Position numbers and translations under genes: made by a program. Below, piece after piece: positions 30,601 to 40,779 of a stretch of 64,000 bases of DNA. The DNA is taken from assembly GCF_025244665.1 (NCBI RefSeq), contig NZ_CP104205.1:434001-498000 (forward strand). The letters run 5' to 3'. Position 1 is the stretch's first letter; each line of letters starts with the position of its first letter. Source of the DNA: Maribacter litopenaei. GTDB lineage: Bacteria > Bacteroidota > Bacteroidia > Flavobacteriales > Flavobacteriaceae. Under the pieces are notes generated by a model, which made no database searches, was not told the DNA's origin, and saw nothing but the letters and a program-made list of their open reading frames with translations.

Positions 30601-32674
30601 TCCGCCCCTATTAGATTGGCATTGAAGTTTACGGAATTGGTTGCTGCTTTTAAATCTATATTGGCAGTGGTTTTGAAATTAAGATTTCGATCCTGCATTT
30701 CAAGGGTCGCACCTCCTGTTCCATCGCTGATTTCCCCATTTATATGAATATCTTTATACCCATATTCACGAAATTCCACTATCGGGATTTGACCATCAAT
30801 TTTAGAATTTAGGTTGGAAAGGTTTGTTCCGGAACCGCTGGCGTTTAGATGTAGTGATAGCAATCCCAATCGCGGATTTTTCAAGATTTCGCCAATATGG
30901 AGACTATCGGTTTTTATGGTGCCATCAAAACTTTGAGTCGTATCAAAACTTGCATTACCATCTAAATGAACAGATCCTTCAGGGATTGAAAGTTGTAATT
31001 GTGTTTCTAAGGATTTTAAAGTGCCTTTCACATTCCCTGTAAGAGCTATGGATTCCGGAATTTCAATTCCCAATTCTTTGTCTGATAGAAACTTGGAAAC
31101 ATCAGTATTTATCGTATTTAGGTTAATATCGTTCAAATTATAACTAAAATCTTTTTCATCTGTGATAGCACTGGCCTCCCCTTGAACGTATACATTTGTA
31201 TTGGGACTCCAATGTATTTCCGACCGTAATAGGTCAATCTTTTTCAGATTCCCGAGATACTTCTAAGTTTCCTGTGATACTGTACTGCGACAGGGAATCA
31301 AGATATTGGTTGTGTTGGAGTTGGGGTAGGAATTTTTGAACGTCCTTGGTAGCAATGGATACATCCGAAATAGTAGCATTTAGTTTGGAATTGGCTGTGT
31401 TGACCATCGCCTTCTCTATGTTTTCATATTCCATTTCAAAATTTGCACGGGCGATGCTCTGATTAAGAACAATAGTAAAATCATTTAGAGAGGCCCCATT
31501 GTCTGATACCTGCGCATTGAAAGCCAATTGTTTAAGGATCAAACCACTGGCTTCCTTAAAAACTGTTTCATCCACGATCAGTTCAAAATTTTTAGGCTTA
31601 TAATTGAAATCCCGCGCTAGGAACGTCATCTCCTGAAAGTTGAGATTGTTCGGTTTGAAAGTAGTTTCGTTTGTACGAGCGTATGGTCCGGAAAAATGGG
31701 CTTCATTATTCTTTAGGTGAATGTTGTTCGCGGAAAGTTCCATTTCGGGCCACTTAAAGGGAGTATTCTGTGTTTGGGTAGTATCCAAGGACTGAATAAG
31801 GGTTAGTGACATGGATGTGTCCTCAAGAATGAAGTCCTCCACTGTGTAGATTGATTCGGAAAGGTTCACATTCGCTTCCGTAATGTTAAAATGGTTTAGT
31901 TTTCCGAGAGGTTGCTATACTATCGGGAGAGGAATCAAATTCATACGTTATGTTGTTAAGGAGAAATTGGTCTACATTTATTTTGGGTAAAGGACTCGTG
32001 CTAGGTTCGTTGGTTTGGGGAAAGGGATGCGTTTGGTTATAGATTATTTGGGTATTTCCAAGTTCAAAATCCCCTATATCAAAAATCATCGCTTCCAAGT
32101 CGAATTGATCAATATCGGTTTCGAGGGTTCCCAATAAAAGATGGACATAGATCCCCAAATAGTCGTCCTCGTAGCCGACTTTCCAGTCGGAAAGAAAAAA
32201 ATCACCCAAGCTGATTTCCATAGGTTCCGAGGACTGTGTGGTATCGGTCGGCGTCGAAAAAGCATCGATTAAAAAGGAAAAATTGAATTGGTCTATGTCC
32301 GAACCTCTTTTTATGTTCACTACCAAACCGTCTGCCTCCCCATCGTCAATGGAAAGTTGGTTTTTGAAAAGTAAAGGGTATAAGGGGAGGTCTAATTTAA
32401 GTTCCCTTGCATATACCAAAGTATCACCATGTTCATCTTCTAAATAAATGCCTTCGGTTTTTATGTCCCCTGAAAATGTAATGTAGACTTGATCGACCTC
32501 TACCTTGGTGTGGGTCTTGGATGAAACATAGTTGGTTAACTGCGTAACGATTAAATTTTGAGCCCAAGGTGTTCTAATGACCAATACCAAAACAGCGAAC
32601 AATACCAAAAGGGCGAGAATAGTTTTCCCCACCACCTTCATAATTCGTTTTCGGTTCCATTTTTTGTTTTCCAT
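27691..32674 (-). CDS. tamB: TamB, translocation/assembly module protein (at least seven shifts)
   Basis: The very long AsmA-like protein (~1660 residues) has one N-terminal membrane helix (ILALLVLFAVLVLVI), long repetitive beta-strand regions of the lipid-transfer beta-taco type, and a C-terminal DUF490/TamB domain (SGRLELNSGFYRTSLYNLV, FTINKGSSVTWSGDPYNAKLDVTA, LLALNRFYP, GNVMLEYLLSEKGTYRLKGFRR). Breaks occur near 31904, 31252, 30345, 29828, 29766, 28335 and 28041; all except the one near 30345 are CCAGA-type. ATG 32674 (MENKKWNRKRIMK) gives a short basic N-terminus before the helix. It is paired with tamL and both span the envelope. Confidence 0.85.
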
Positions 32675-32720
32675 AGGTCGTAAAGAAAGGAGATAAATAG
32701 GCAATTGGATTATGGCCCAA

Positions 32721-32939
32721 TTATAAAGTGTTCACCAAAATCGCCGTAATGATTACTAGCATTAGGGAAACTATAATTACCAAGTTGTATATCCTCCTCT
32801 TTCTTTGCTTTCTGTCCTTCAAGGTACCCATACGATGTAAATATAGGTCGGTCTTTTCATACTTTGATGCTGTTATGAAATTAAGAATATCTCTTTTCCC
32901 TGAAGAATCAATGTTTTGGATTAAATTTAGTGGTATCAA
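32721..32939 (-). CDS. Possible small single-helix membrane protein
   Basis: A 72-residue frame starting at TTG 32939, or 36 residues from an internal ATG (MGTLKDRKQRKRRIYN), has a basic stretch followed by one hydrophobic helix (LVIIVSLMLVIITAILV). It lies ~45 bases upstream of tamB on the same strand. The longer form overlaps the start region of the divergent VOC gene. I do not recognise it and the opposite strand is also open here, so it may be spurious. Confidence 0.3.
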   Translation of the reverse strand: MIPLNLIQNIDSSGKRDILNFITASKYEKTDLYLHRMGTLKDRKQRKRRIYNLVIIVSLMLVIITAILVNTL

Positions 32940-32950
32940 ATTTTAACAGT

Positions 32951-33313
32951 ATGCTTGGGTTAAGAACAGCTATTTATCACGTTGGGGATCTGGCGTTGGC
33001 CAAAGAATGGTATGCTAAGGCCTTTACTACCAATCCTTATTTTGATGAGCCTTTTTACGTAGGTTTTAATATTCAAGGATATGAATTGGGTCTATTGCCC
33101 GAGGAAATCCCTACAACAGATAAAACCGAAAGTGTAACGGCACTTTGGGGCGTTGAAGATATCCAATCTGAATATGACCGGCTCCTTGCACTTGGTGCGA
33201 CCACGAATGAAGCTCCAAACAACGTCGGTGGAGAAATAATGGTTGCTACTGTCAAAGACCCTTGGGGAAATATCTTGGGCCTTATCTACAATCCTGAATT
33301 TAAGCTGCCCTAG
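32951..33313 (+). CDS. VOC (glyoxalase/bleomycin-resistance) family protein
   Basis: A ~120-residue single-domain VOC protein: LRTAIYHVGDLALAKEWYAKAFT, NIQGYELGLLP, LWGVEDIQSEYDRLLALGAT and VATVKDPWGNILGLIYNPEF. ATG 32951 is preferred over GTG 32930 because the family begins with the first beta strand. The family includes isomerases, dioxygenases and resistance proteins; no substrate is indicated. Convergent with the DUF4407 gene, 5 bases away. Confidence 0.82.
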   Translation: MLGLRTAIYHVGDLALAKEWYAKAFTTNPYFDEPFYVGFNIQGYELGLLPEEIPTTDKTESVTALWGVEDIQSEYDRLLALGATTNEAPNNVGGEIMVATVKDPWGNILGLIYNPEFKLP

Positions 33314-33317
33314 ACAT

Positions 33318-34419
33318 CTATAGGTTTTTTACCTGAATCTCATGAAATTTATCTGCCTGTAGACGTAAGAGTTCCTCTGCTTTTTGTTTTTTATAACCGT
33401 ATAGTTCTTCCTCTCCTTTTAAGTCTTCATAGATTTTTTGGTTGATATCCCCATCGGTGGATACAATGAGTTGACGCTGTGCCACCTTTTGGGCAACCCA
33501 GGAAGAGAGGATACTTTCCTGTTCTTCCAATTTTACGTCGTACTCACCTTTGGGAGCCAGCAACTTGGCAATTATGGGAGAGGTTTCAATGGCCGGAAAC
33601 AAAAGGAAGATGAAAAAGGAAGGAAACCAAGGTAGTTCACCTAAAGCGTTGATTCGAGCCATAAGACCGTCAAAACCATCGATAATAGGTTGGGTATTTT
33701 GTACCACTTCTGAATATTCCGTATTCAAATCGGCTATTTGGTTTTCCAAACCGGCAATTTTTTCACCGTTGGTTGTTTTTAACTGTTGTAATTCTGCCAA
33801 GGAGGCATCGTGTTTCTCACGTTTTTCCTTGTAGACTTGATCCTTTTCCAAGAAGCCCCGTACCGGCTGTTCCCTCAGCTTCGTTGATATAGATATCATA
33901 GAGGGCGTTTGTTTCGGCTTCCTTTGCCGCTATTTCCGATTTTAAACTAGCGATATCCTGGTTCAATTGCTCCACCTTGGGCTTAAACTGTAAGGCAAGC
34001 TGTTCCTTGTTGGCCAAGGTCAGTTCATTTTTCTGTTCCAAAAGGACCTGATTGATTTCCTTCTCGAAAATTTTCATTTCAAGTGGTTCAGAGATGACAA
34101 CCGCGATGATGATAGCCAATACGATCCTCGGTGTAGCCTGTAGCAATTCCTGCGAAAAATTATTCCGCTTTTTTATGGTAGAAACGATAAAACGGTCGAG
34201 ATTGAAAATTAAAAGCCCCCAAATAAGACCGAAAATTATGGCTGCATAGATACTGTCGAATACAGTAAAGAGTGCGTAACTGCTGGCAATAAAGGCCATA
34301 ACGGCCGTAAAAAAAACGGTGGCGCCAATACCGGCGTATTTATTCTGCTCCCCTTTGGAACACGTTTTTAAAATTTCGGAATCTGCTCCGGAGCAAAGGA
34401 TAAAAAATTTTTGTAGCAT
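33318..34419 (-). CDS. DUF4407 membrane protein (one shift)
   Basis: The ~367-residue protein starts MLQKFFILCSGADSEIL, which is typical of DUF4407. Membrane helices follow (YAGIGATVFFTAVMAFIASSYA, AAIIFGLIWGLLIFNLDRFIV, RIVLAIIIAVVISEPLEM), then a long coiled coil, then a further helix (FFIFLLFPAIETSPIIAKLL) and a charged tail. Function unknown. A one-base insertion near 33857 separates GKG from VYKEKREKHDASLAEL. ATG 34419 is preferred because upstream DNA holds a dispersed repeat. Confidence 0.75.
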
Positions 34420-34450
34420 GTTGATTTGTTTTTTGATTGACCCTCCAATT

Positions 34451-34475
34451 TCACTTCGACTCTGCTCAGTGTCAC
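34451..34475. repeat. Dispersed short repeat (TTCGACT..GCTCAG type)
   Basis: The segment TCACTTCGACTCTGCTCAGT belongs to a family of short G+C-rich elements with relatives at 36099-36120 and 42901-42959. Comparable intergenic repeats are common in flavobacterial genomes; function unknown. Confidence 0.5.
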
Positions 34476-34540
34476 CGTTCAAGGCAAACATTGATTAAAG
34501 CCTTACCTGTTAGAACGCATTTTACCGAAGTTTGTTACAT

Positions 34541-34566
34541 AAAAAGCCCCTTAGAAGGGGCTTTTA
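34541..34566 (-). terminator. Rho-independent terminator of the second blaI-blaR1 operon
   Basis: The arms AAAAGCCCC and GGGGCTTTT enclose TTAGAA, and on the minus strand they are followed by a T run. It lies 20 bases after the corrected blaR1 stop. Confidence 0.85.
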
Positions 34567-34585
34567 ACAGTAATTAGTAAAAATT

Positions 34586-36885
34586 CTAGTTTTTTAGGTG
34601 AATGGGATTTACTGATAACTTCACTAAGGGCTTTTCTCCACTGGATTCCCTGAGGTCGATGTTTATTTTGTGATTGTTTTTAACGACTTCCAATGCTTTT
34701 TCTGGGAAATGGGTGTTCCGTTTAGAAAAAAGTCAGCACCGTCCTTTACCCATTTCTCCATACTTTCTATTGGGGATATAGGTTCGGGTGGCGGTGGTGG
34801 TGTGTTTGCATCTTCAGCCTTTATATAGGTTGTTGGTGCAGGAGGTTCCGGAAATCTTGTTTGATTTAGATTGATAGGGCCACTGACCACATCATAAGGA
34901 TCCTGGGTGTCAATAATGCTTTCTATTTCGTTGGAGGCATACTCCGTATCCGAGACGTTTTTGGGTGCTTTTGGTGCATGCGGGGCAGGAGGCGGTGGTG
35001 GAAAATTAGGGAAAGGTTCCGCATCCGCCTGTTGTTTTTTAGACATTTTGCCATACAGTTCCTTTAGGCGTTTTATTTCCTTGTTTTTAATGACCATATG
35101 GTTTCGGTCCATTTCATTGTACTTTTTGGCCAATGCGTTGTATTCCTTCATTTCCTCACGAGTGGCACTCTGCTGAACTCTTGAGAATTGTTTATCCTTC
35201 GGGCCTACAATATTGATGGTGGCAGAACCATAGTCCGTTAGGATTTTATCCACTTTTTGAATTACATTTTTTGGGGTTCTGGTGTCCACTCTAATTATTG
35301 AACGCACTATATTCTTGCGTTCATCATATGATAGGTGTTTGTTTATTTTTAAAAGAAATGGTTTTAGATTTTCCAAGGCTACTAACTCATCTCCAATCAT
35401 TAATTGCCCATTTTTATTAATTAGAATGGTAATATGTGTGGTTGTTTGTTGGTTTGAAGTCGACTTCTTCGGCAAACATTCAGGGAAGGGTTGCGCCTCC
35501 TTTTTTTGGGCGTCGCTCATTTTATCGTAAATGGTCTCTAGAACCTTTAAATCAGTGAATGGAATTTTTCGTTCTTCAACGGGAATGGCATTATATTTCA
35601 TTGCCAGGGTGTTGTATTTTTCAATTTCCTGCCTACCGGCATACTCATTTTCAATAGCAAATGGGGTATTTGCCTTTTCTCGTATAATTTCCTGGTTTGG
35701 AGTGACTATTCGGTAAAATCCATATTCAAAAAGGGATTTATATATAAACAAAACTTCACTATTGGAAATATCCCTTGAGGAGGTTAAGTGAATATTCAGA
35801 ATATTGTTTCTTATTTCCGTATTGATATCAGAGTTGAATTGATTTACGATTTCAACCAAATTATCCTTGTCCACCTTTATTTCTTCTACAAGGTAATTAC
35901 CATTCCCTAAAATTTCTATGTTCAAGCTTCTTGCGGAATGATTTAGAATTTCTATGGAAGCGTTGTTAGGTATGTAAACTTCTTTGCTGGTGCTAAAGGC
36001 AAATAGAAGGAATACGGTTAATGGGAGCAATAGAAAACTCCTTAATACAATTGATTTTTTTGATGTTTTTGTTTTCATGACTGTAAAACGTTTTTTGATG
36101 CTTCGACTTCGCTCGGCACGGGTTGATGAATAAACTATAGCGTTCGCTATTTTGATGGATGAATGGTAGTTTTCACATCCCTTTGATAAAAAGGAAAGTA
36201 AAAGATGTTGGTATTTAGGTATGCTAGTATCGTTCTTGACGACGGCACTATCCGCCAAAAATTCATGATTTAGCTTTATGGCTGATTTTAGCAGGTATAT
36301 AAGAGGGTTGAACCAAAAGATTATTTGGGCCAGTTCGACCAAAATAATGTCCAGGCTATGCCATTGCTTTGCATGGGTTTCTTCATGCAATAGCACTTCT
36401 TTCGGGATGTTTTGAGTTTCATAGGCCTCTCTGTTCAAAAAGATATAGTTGAAGAATGTGTGTGGAGGTATTTGCTGTAATAGGAGAACCCGCGTAGTAA
36501 AATATTCTTTAAGACGTGGGTTTCTACGAATACGCCACCATAGTTGGCCTATATGGAGTATAAATCGAATGCCAAATAACAAAACACCCAAACCATAGAT
36601 ACACCAAAGAATAGTTTCCCAATCCGCTTGCTGTTCAGTAGCCAATATTTGGTTATTGGATATCGCTTCAAATTCTGAAATGTTGGGTGTTTCCAAAGTG
36701 GAAGTATTGGAAGAAACTGCAACATATTCGGTAAAAACGATGCTTGGAATAAGAAAAGAAAACGCCAAAGCTGAAAGCAGATAAATTCTCTTAAAATGGT
36801 GCATATTCTCCTTTTCTAACAATAGTTTGTAGAAAATCAGGAAAATGACCAAACAGGCAGTCGATTTTGCTAGAAACACGAGCAT
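34586..36885 (-). CDS. BlaR1-type M56 metallopeptidase, second copy (shift near 3' end)
   Basis: The ~766-residue protein has N-terminal membrane helices (LACLVIFLIFYKLLLEKENM, LLSALAFSFLIPSIVF), the M56 site VLLHEETHAKQWHSLD with NHEFLAD downstream, a central membrane helix (LLPLTVFLLFAFS), and a periplasmic part with repeated blocks (EKYNTLAMKYNAIP...DKMSDAQKKEAQPFP and EYNALAKKYNEM...GKMSKKQQADAEPFP). The C-terminus beyond a one-base loss near 34706 reads ALEVVKNNHKINIDL...VKLSVNPIHLKN and stops at TAG 34586-34588. An in-frame dispersed repeat (36099-36120, encoding RAERSRS) sits after the protease domain. The blaI gene is 1 base upstream. Confidence 0.82.
36099..36120. repeat. Dispersed repeat inside the blaR1 coding region
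   Basis: The segment TGCTTCGACTTCGCTCGGCA resembles the intergenic repeats at 34451 and 42937. Read in frame it adds TRAERSRS between INSKIANAIVYSS-like and IKKRF residues, where the paralogue at 13659 has none. Confidence 0.45.
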
Positions 36886-36886
36886 A

Positions 36887-37253
36887 TTATTTCTTTTTTA
36901 TTTCGTTGTCTATCAATTTTCTCAATTCTTCCAATTCGGTTTTGCTCAAGTTCGTTTCTTGGGTAAAGAACGAGGCAAACTGACTGGCACTGTCATTAAA
37001 GAAGTTCTTGATCAATCCGTTTACGTGTTTGGAAAAATAATCCTTCTTCTTCACCAAGGGATAATATTCACGACTCCTTCCATAACTGTTGTACCCCACA
37101 AAACCTTTATCGGTCATACGCTTTAAAAGTGTAGCAACCGTGGTGGTAGCAGGTTTGGGTTCAGGGTAAGCATCGCGTAAGATCTTTCATAAAGGCTTTT
37201 TTGAGTTTCCATACGATATTCATAAGTTCTTCCTCGGATTTTGACAACTGCAT
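36887..37253 (-). CDS. BlaI/MecI-family repressor, second copy (one shift)
   Basis: The ~122-residue winged-helix repressor starts MQLSKSEEELMNIVWKLKKAFMKD and continues with DAYPEPKPATTTVATLLKRMTDKGFVGYNSYGRSREYYP and a C-terminal dimerisation helix. A net one-base gain near 37179-37182 breaks the frame before DAYPEP. It is followed directly by blaR1. Three TTCTA-N6-TAGAA palindromes lie just upstream, so autoregulation is expected. Confidence 0.85.
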
Positions 37254-37255
37254 TT

Positions 37256-37319
37256 TTCTACAGGTTTAGAATTTGTTCTACAAACATAGAATAAATATTT
37301 TAATTCTACAAGTGTAGAA
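37256..37319 (-). promoter_or_regulatory. Three BlaI-type operators, TTCTA-N6-TAGAA
   Basis: Three 16-bp inverted repeats with identical arms and exactly six spacer bases lie at 37256-37271, 37276-37291 and 37304-37319. The middle one contains the minus-strand -7 box TATGTTTG (37281-37288). The geometry is the same as the three AACTA-N6-TAGTT sites of the other BlaI gene, with a shared CTA-N6-TAG core but different outer bases. Confidence 0.82.
37281..37288 (-). promoter_or_regulatory. -7 box TATGTTTG of the second blaI-blaR1 operon
   Basis: It matches TAnnTTTG on the minus strand and lies inside the middle operator, so repressor binding would directly block the polymerase. Confidence 0.65.
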
Positions 37320-37388
37320 ATTAATTTTTATTCCGTCCGACTATTTTACCACATGAAAATGGTATGTTTGCCGATACATTTTTTGGAC

Positions 37389-37967
37389 ATGGGTTTATTA
37401 GAGGATTTACAAGACCGAAGTGGTAATGTGTGTGAGTTATGCGGTAGTACCGATAATTTAACGATTTACGAAGTACCGCCGGTTTCCACGGGTGGATTTG
37501 ATGGTAGCGCCTTAGTTTGCAGTACCTGTAAGGGTCAAATTGAACATCCTGAAACCACTGATGTCAATCATTGGCGTTGTCTCAATGATAGTATGTGGAG
37601 CGAATACGATGCTGTAAAGGTATTGGCATGGCGAATGCTTTCCCGATTAAAATCCGAGGGGTGGCCTAAAGATTTGTTGGATATGATGTACCTAGAACAG
37701 GAAACCCTCGAATGGGCAAAGGCCACGGGAGAGGGCGTTGCCGAAGCGGACAAGATAATCCATAGGGATGCCAACGGAGCTATTTTAGAGAATGGGGATT
37801 CCGTTGTGCTGATAAAGGATTTAAAGGTTAAAGGGTCAAGTATGGTAGCCAAACAGGGTACAGCAGTTCGTAGAATTTCCTTGGATCATGAAAACGCCGA
37901 ATATATAGAGGGCAAAGTAGACGGGCAGCAAATTGTTATCATTACTAAATATGTTAAGAAAGTGTAG
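37389..37967 (+). CDS. PhnA-like zinc-ribbon protein
   Basis: The ~192-residue protein has two Cys pairs at the N-terminus (CELCGSTDNLTIYEVPP and CSTCKGQIE), a middle region with WRMLSRLKSEGWPKDLLDMMYL, and the PhnA C-terminal SH3-like domain (HRDANGAILENGDSVVLIKDLKVKGSSMVAKQGTAVRRI). ATG 37389 (MGLLEDLQDRSGNVCELC) is chosen as the family start. Despite the name, the family has no proven role in phosphonate use. The frame is intact. Confidence 0.85.
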   Translation: MGLLEDLQDRSGNVCELCGSTDNLTIYEVPPVSTGGFDGSALVCSTCKGQIEHPETTDVNHWRCLNDSMWSEYDAVKVLAWRMLSRLKSEGWPKDLLDMMYLEQETLEWAKATGEGVAEADKIIHRDANGAILENGDSVVLIKDLKVKGSSMVAKQGTAVRRISLDHENAEYIEGKVDGQQIVIITKYVKKV

Positions 37968-37985
37968 CTTATATGCTTATCGATT

Positions 37986-38026
37986 ATAAAGATTTATCAT
38001 GATTGGCATTTCCATAAAATCTTTAT
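37986..38026. terminator. Possible AT-rich bidirectional terminator
   Basis: The ten-base arms ATAAAGATTT (37986-37995) and AAATCTTTAT (38017-38026) lie between the convergent PhnA-like and cyclase genes. Confidence 0.4.
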
Positions 38027-38046
38027 TATAAATTTATTTAGTAAGG

Positions 38047-40004
38047 TTAAGTAGACCCTACGAACCACATATTTATTTGTCCTTTTCCTTTTGCTTCAAT
38101 TTTCCCGCGGTATTCAAAAGATAGGTTGGGTTTGTATTTTATCAATTTATATGTATCCTCAGAAATATTTACTTTTCCAACTTCACCATTGCTTTCCATT
38201 CTAGAAGCGGTATTAACGGTATCTCCCCAAATATCATACTGAAATTTTTTGACTCCAACTATACCGGCTACCACAGATCCGGTGTGAATGCCTACCCGCA
38301 TTTCAAATGTCATTTCATTTGAAGCTTTCTTTTCTTTTATTCTTGAGCTCATAAAGGATTGCATCTCAAGTGCGGCCATTATGGTTTTTTCTACGGCATC
38401 ATCTGATGGAACGGGTAGGCCACCGGCGGCCATATAGGCATCTCCTATGGTCTTAATTTTTTCAATACCATATTTTTCACAAATCAGATCAAAATTTTTA
38501 AAACAATAGTTGATCTCACCAACTAGTTCTGATGCTGAAATTTTAGCTGATTGTTCTGTAAATCCTTTAAAATCAGTAAACAAAATTGATACCATCTCAA
38601 AATCACGAGCTTTTGCCTCTCCTTTTTCTTTTAACTCTTCAGCAATTTCAGCCGGCAGGATATTCAGCAGTAGATTTTCGGATCGATTCCTTTCTTTTTC
38701 TATAATCGCTCTAGACTTTTTTACATAACGCCAACGCGTATAAAAGGCTACTGCAAGTAAAAGAAAAAATAAACCGATGACTATGGCAAAATTTCTGTTT
38801 CTGTCCTTTTTACGTACTTCTTGCTGGTGCAGCATTTGTACCTCTAAATCCTTTTCAACTTGAAGTAGACTGTCCGCAAGCATCTGTTTTTTGAACTCCA
38901 TTTGTTCAAGTTTAACAGCGGTTTGACCCAATTGTAAGCTATCCGAAATAGTTAACATTTTTTCGTGATAGTTCAATGCCAAACTAGGGTTTCCCAAAGT
39001 TCTATATAGTTCATACAGGTTAGCATAAGCATATTCCTGATTGCCCAGATCTCCAATTTGAACTGCTTCTAATAGACATTTTTTATTTGCTTCTATGGCT
39101 TTTGAGTATTCTTTCTGTTTTAAATAAATATCCGCGATGGCGAATCGAGTCGCAATACCACCTTGAATATCATTTATTTCTTCACTTATATGTAAGCTTT
39201 TTTTGAGTGTATCCAGTGCTTTTTTATATTTTTCCTTTAAAAGTAATGCTTCCCCTATTCCCCCTAAAGCCGAGGCGATGCCCAATCGATTGCCAGTTTG
39301 TTTTTCTAGTACCAAAGCTTTATCATAATATTCAATAGCCTTGTCAAATTCGTTTTCATTTAAATAAAGGCTTCCAATGTTATTGTAGATTGGAGCATTG
39401 GCGCTTTTATTTTTGAGACTGTCATTTATCGAAAGGCTTTGTTGATAGTATCTTAAAGATTTCTCATAGTCACCATTTGCCCTATATATACTTCCAAACT
39501 CATTATAAACATCACTTTTTCCTTCCCAGTCGTTGGTTTCTTCATAAATCTTTAAACTTCTTTCGTAGTAGTTAATCGCTTTTACATAATCATCGTTGTC
39601 ATGATATACATAACCTGTTCTTATCAGAATATCTGCAATCCCTTTTTCATATTGTATCCTTAGAGCAATTTTTAGTCCATTGTTATAGTCATCTAATGCT
39701 TTTAGATATTCCCCTACGCGGAAATATGAATACCCTCTTAGATTCAAAGCATTTACGACCCCTCTTTCAAAACCTATTTTTTGGGTAAATTCGAAGAGTT
39801 GTCCGGCCCGAATATTGCGCTATCCGGATGTGTTGCGAATGGACCTTGATAAATATAGTCTTCTAGGGCATTGACCCTTACTGTATCAGTCAATTTTTCA
39901 TTCTGCCAAATATTGAGAAGAGAGTCTATGTCGTTTTGGGGAAAAGCGCAGATGGGCAAGAAAAATAAAACTAAATGCCCATAGACTTTCCCCAAATTTT
40001 TCAT
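38047..40004 (-). CDS. TPR-transmembrane class III adenylate cyclase (one shift)
   Basis: The ~650-residue protein has a signal peptide (MKNLGKVYGHLVLFFLPICAFPQ), about seven tetratricopeptide repeats, a coiled coil, one membrane helix (FAIVIGLFFLLLAVAFYTRW) and a C-terminal cyclase domain. Catalytic residues of adenylate cyclases are all present: metal-binding Asp in FTDFKGFT and in KTIGDAYMAAGG, the adenine-selecting Lys (KTIG) and Asp (YDIWGDTVN), and the transition-state Asn and Arg in NTASRMES. Topology suggests external TPRs and a cytoplasmic cyclase. A one-base loss near 39806-39812 breaks the frame early. Its ATG overlaps the stop of the DUF5706 gene (TAATG). Confidence 0.85.
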
Positions 40005-40591
40005 TAGGCTGAGATTAAGAGGATATAGTAGGTCGCCGCAATAAACAGTAGTGTCAAACTAATAGCCAAGAAAACTATAGCATATTTTACATTTTTGAAT
40101 TTCCATGCGGCAATTTTTGAAATGATGAAGATTTGTTCTCCCAATTGTTGAAAAAGCTGTTCTTCGTCAAGGCTTATTTCATAAAATGTTTTAGAGAACT
40201 GCTTTATATCACCAAATTTGGTAATTACATCACCAAAGAAGAAAAGATTTTTATCATATTTACCTTCAATTTTTGGAGTGAAGCATCGTATACAAAAGTA
40301 AATTGATATTGTGGTGGCCAAAAACCGGAGTCCAATTATTAAATAAAAAAGAGTGGCTTTCGAAACATTTATTATCAAGGATTGACTGATTTGAAAGATA
40401 AAATTTAGAAGAATGCCATAAAATGAAAGAATTAGGCCTGCTTTAATTTCACTGGATTTTATCATACTGTTCATATGATTCATGCTTCCCCAGTAATGAT
40501 CTACCAATTCTTCTTTATGTGTTCCTTTTTTATTTTGTTGTAAAGGTGTTTTAGACTTGGCAGGTTTTTGTGCATCATCACTTTCTTCCAT
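40004..40591 (-). CDS. Pycsar-effector-type membrane protein (DUF5706, PycTM-like)
   Basis: The intact 195-residue protein matches the pattern of Pycsar transmembrane effectors as I know it: DHYWGSMNHMNSMIKSSEIKAGLILSFYGILLNF, a second helix ending YFCIRCFTPKIEG, then NLFFFGDVITKFGD, EEQLFQQLGEQIFIISKIAAWKFKNVKYAIVFLAIS and a third helix. Known PycTM effectors respond to cCMP or cUMP and disturb the membrane to block phage. The adjacent cyclase here looks ATP-specific, so the ligand may be cAMP; that is inference. The TAATG overlap with the cyclase gene shows tight co-expression. Confidence 0.8.
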   Translation of the reverse strand: MEESDDAQKPAKSKTPLQQNKKGTHKEELVDHYWGSMNHMNSMIKSSEIKAGLILSFYGILLNFIFQISQSLIINVSKATLFYLIIGLRFLATTISIYFCIRCFTPKIEGKYDKNLFFFGDVITKFGDIKQFSKTFYEISLDEEQLFQQLGEQIFIISKIAAWKFKNVKYAIVFLAISLTLLFIAATYYILLISA

Positions 40592-40779
40592 CTTCCAATT
40601 TTAGGTTTATTTGGTTCGAAGTCTACCCAAAGGTGTTCATCCTAAACAATGGGCTAATCATGAAGATAATGAAAAATTTTCAGCGAAAATATCTTGAGCC
40701 AAAATGGGTTATTTCAATTTAGGCATTTCCACCCCTTTCATCCAAAATATTCCAGATTCATAAAACTTTAATCGTGTTT
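40592..40779. other. Spacer upstream of the DUF5706-cyclase operon
   Basis: No gene and no clear promoter box were found. It separates the small exported protein gene from the operon on the same strand. Confidence 0.4.

Noticed and set aside
40004-40591. DUF5706 protein as an anonymous membrane protein
   Set aside because: The combined patterns SEIKAGLILSFYG, IRCFTPKIEG, FFFGDV and SKIAAWKFKNV match Pycsar transmembrane effectors, and the cyclase neighbour supports it.
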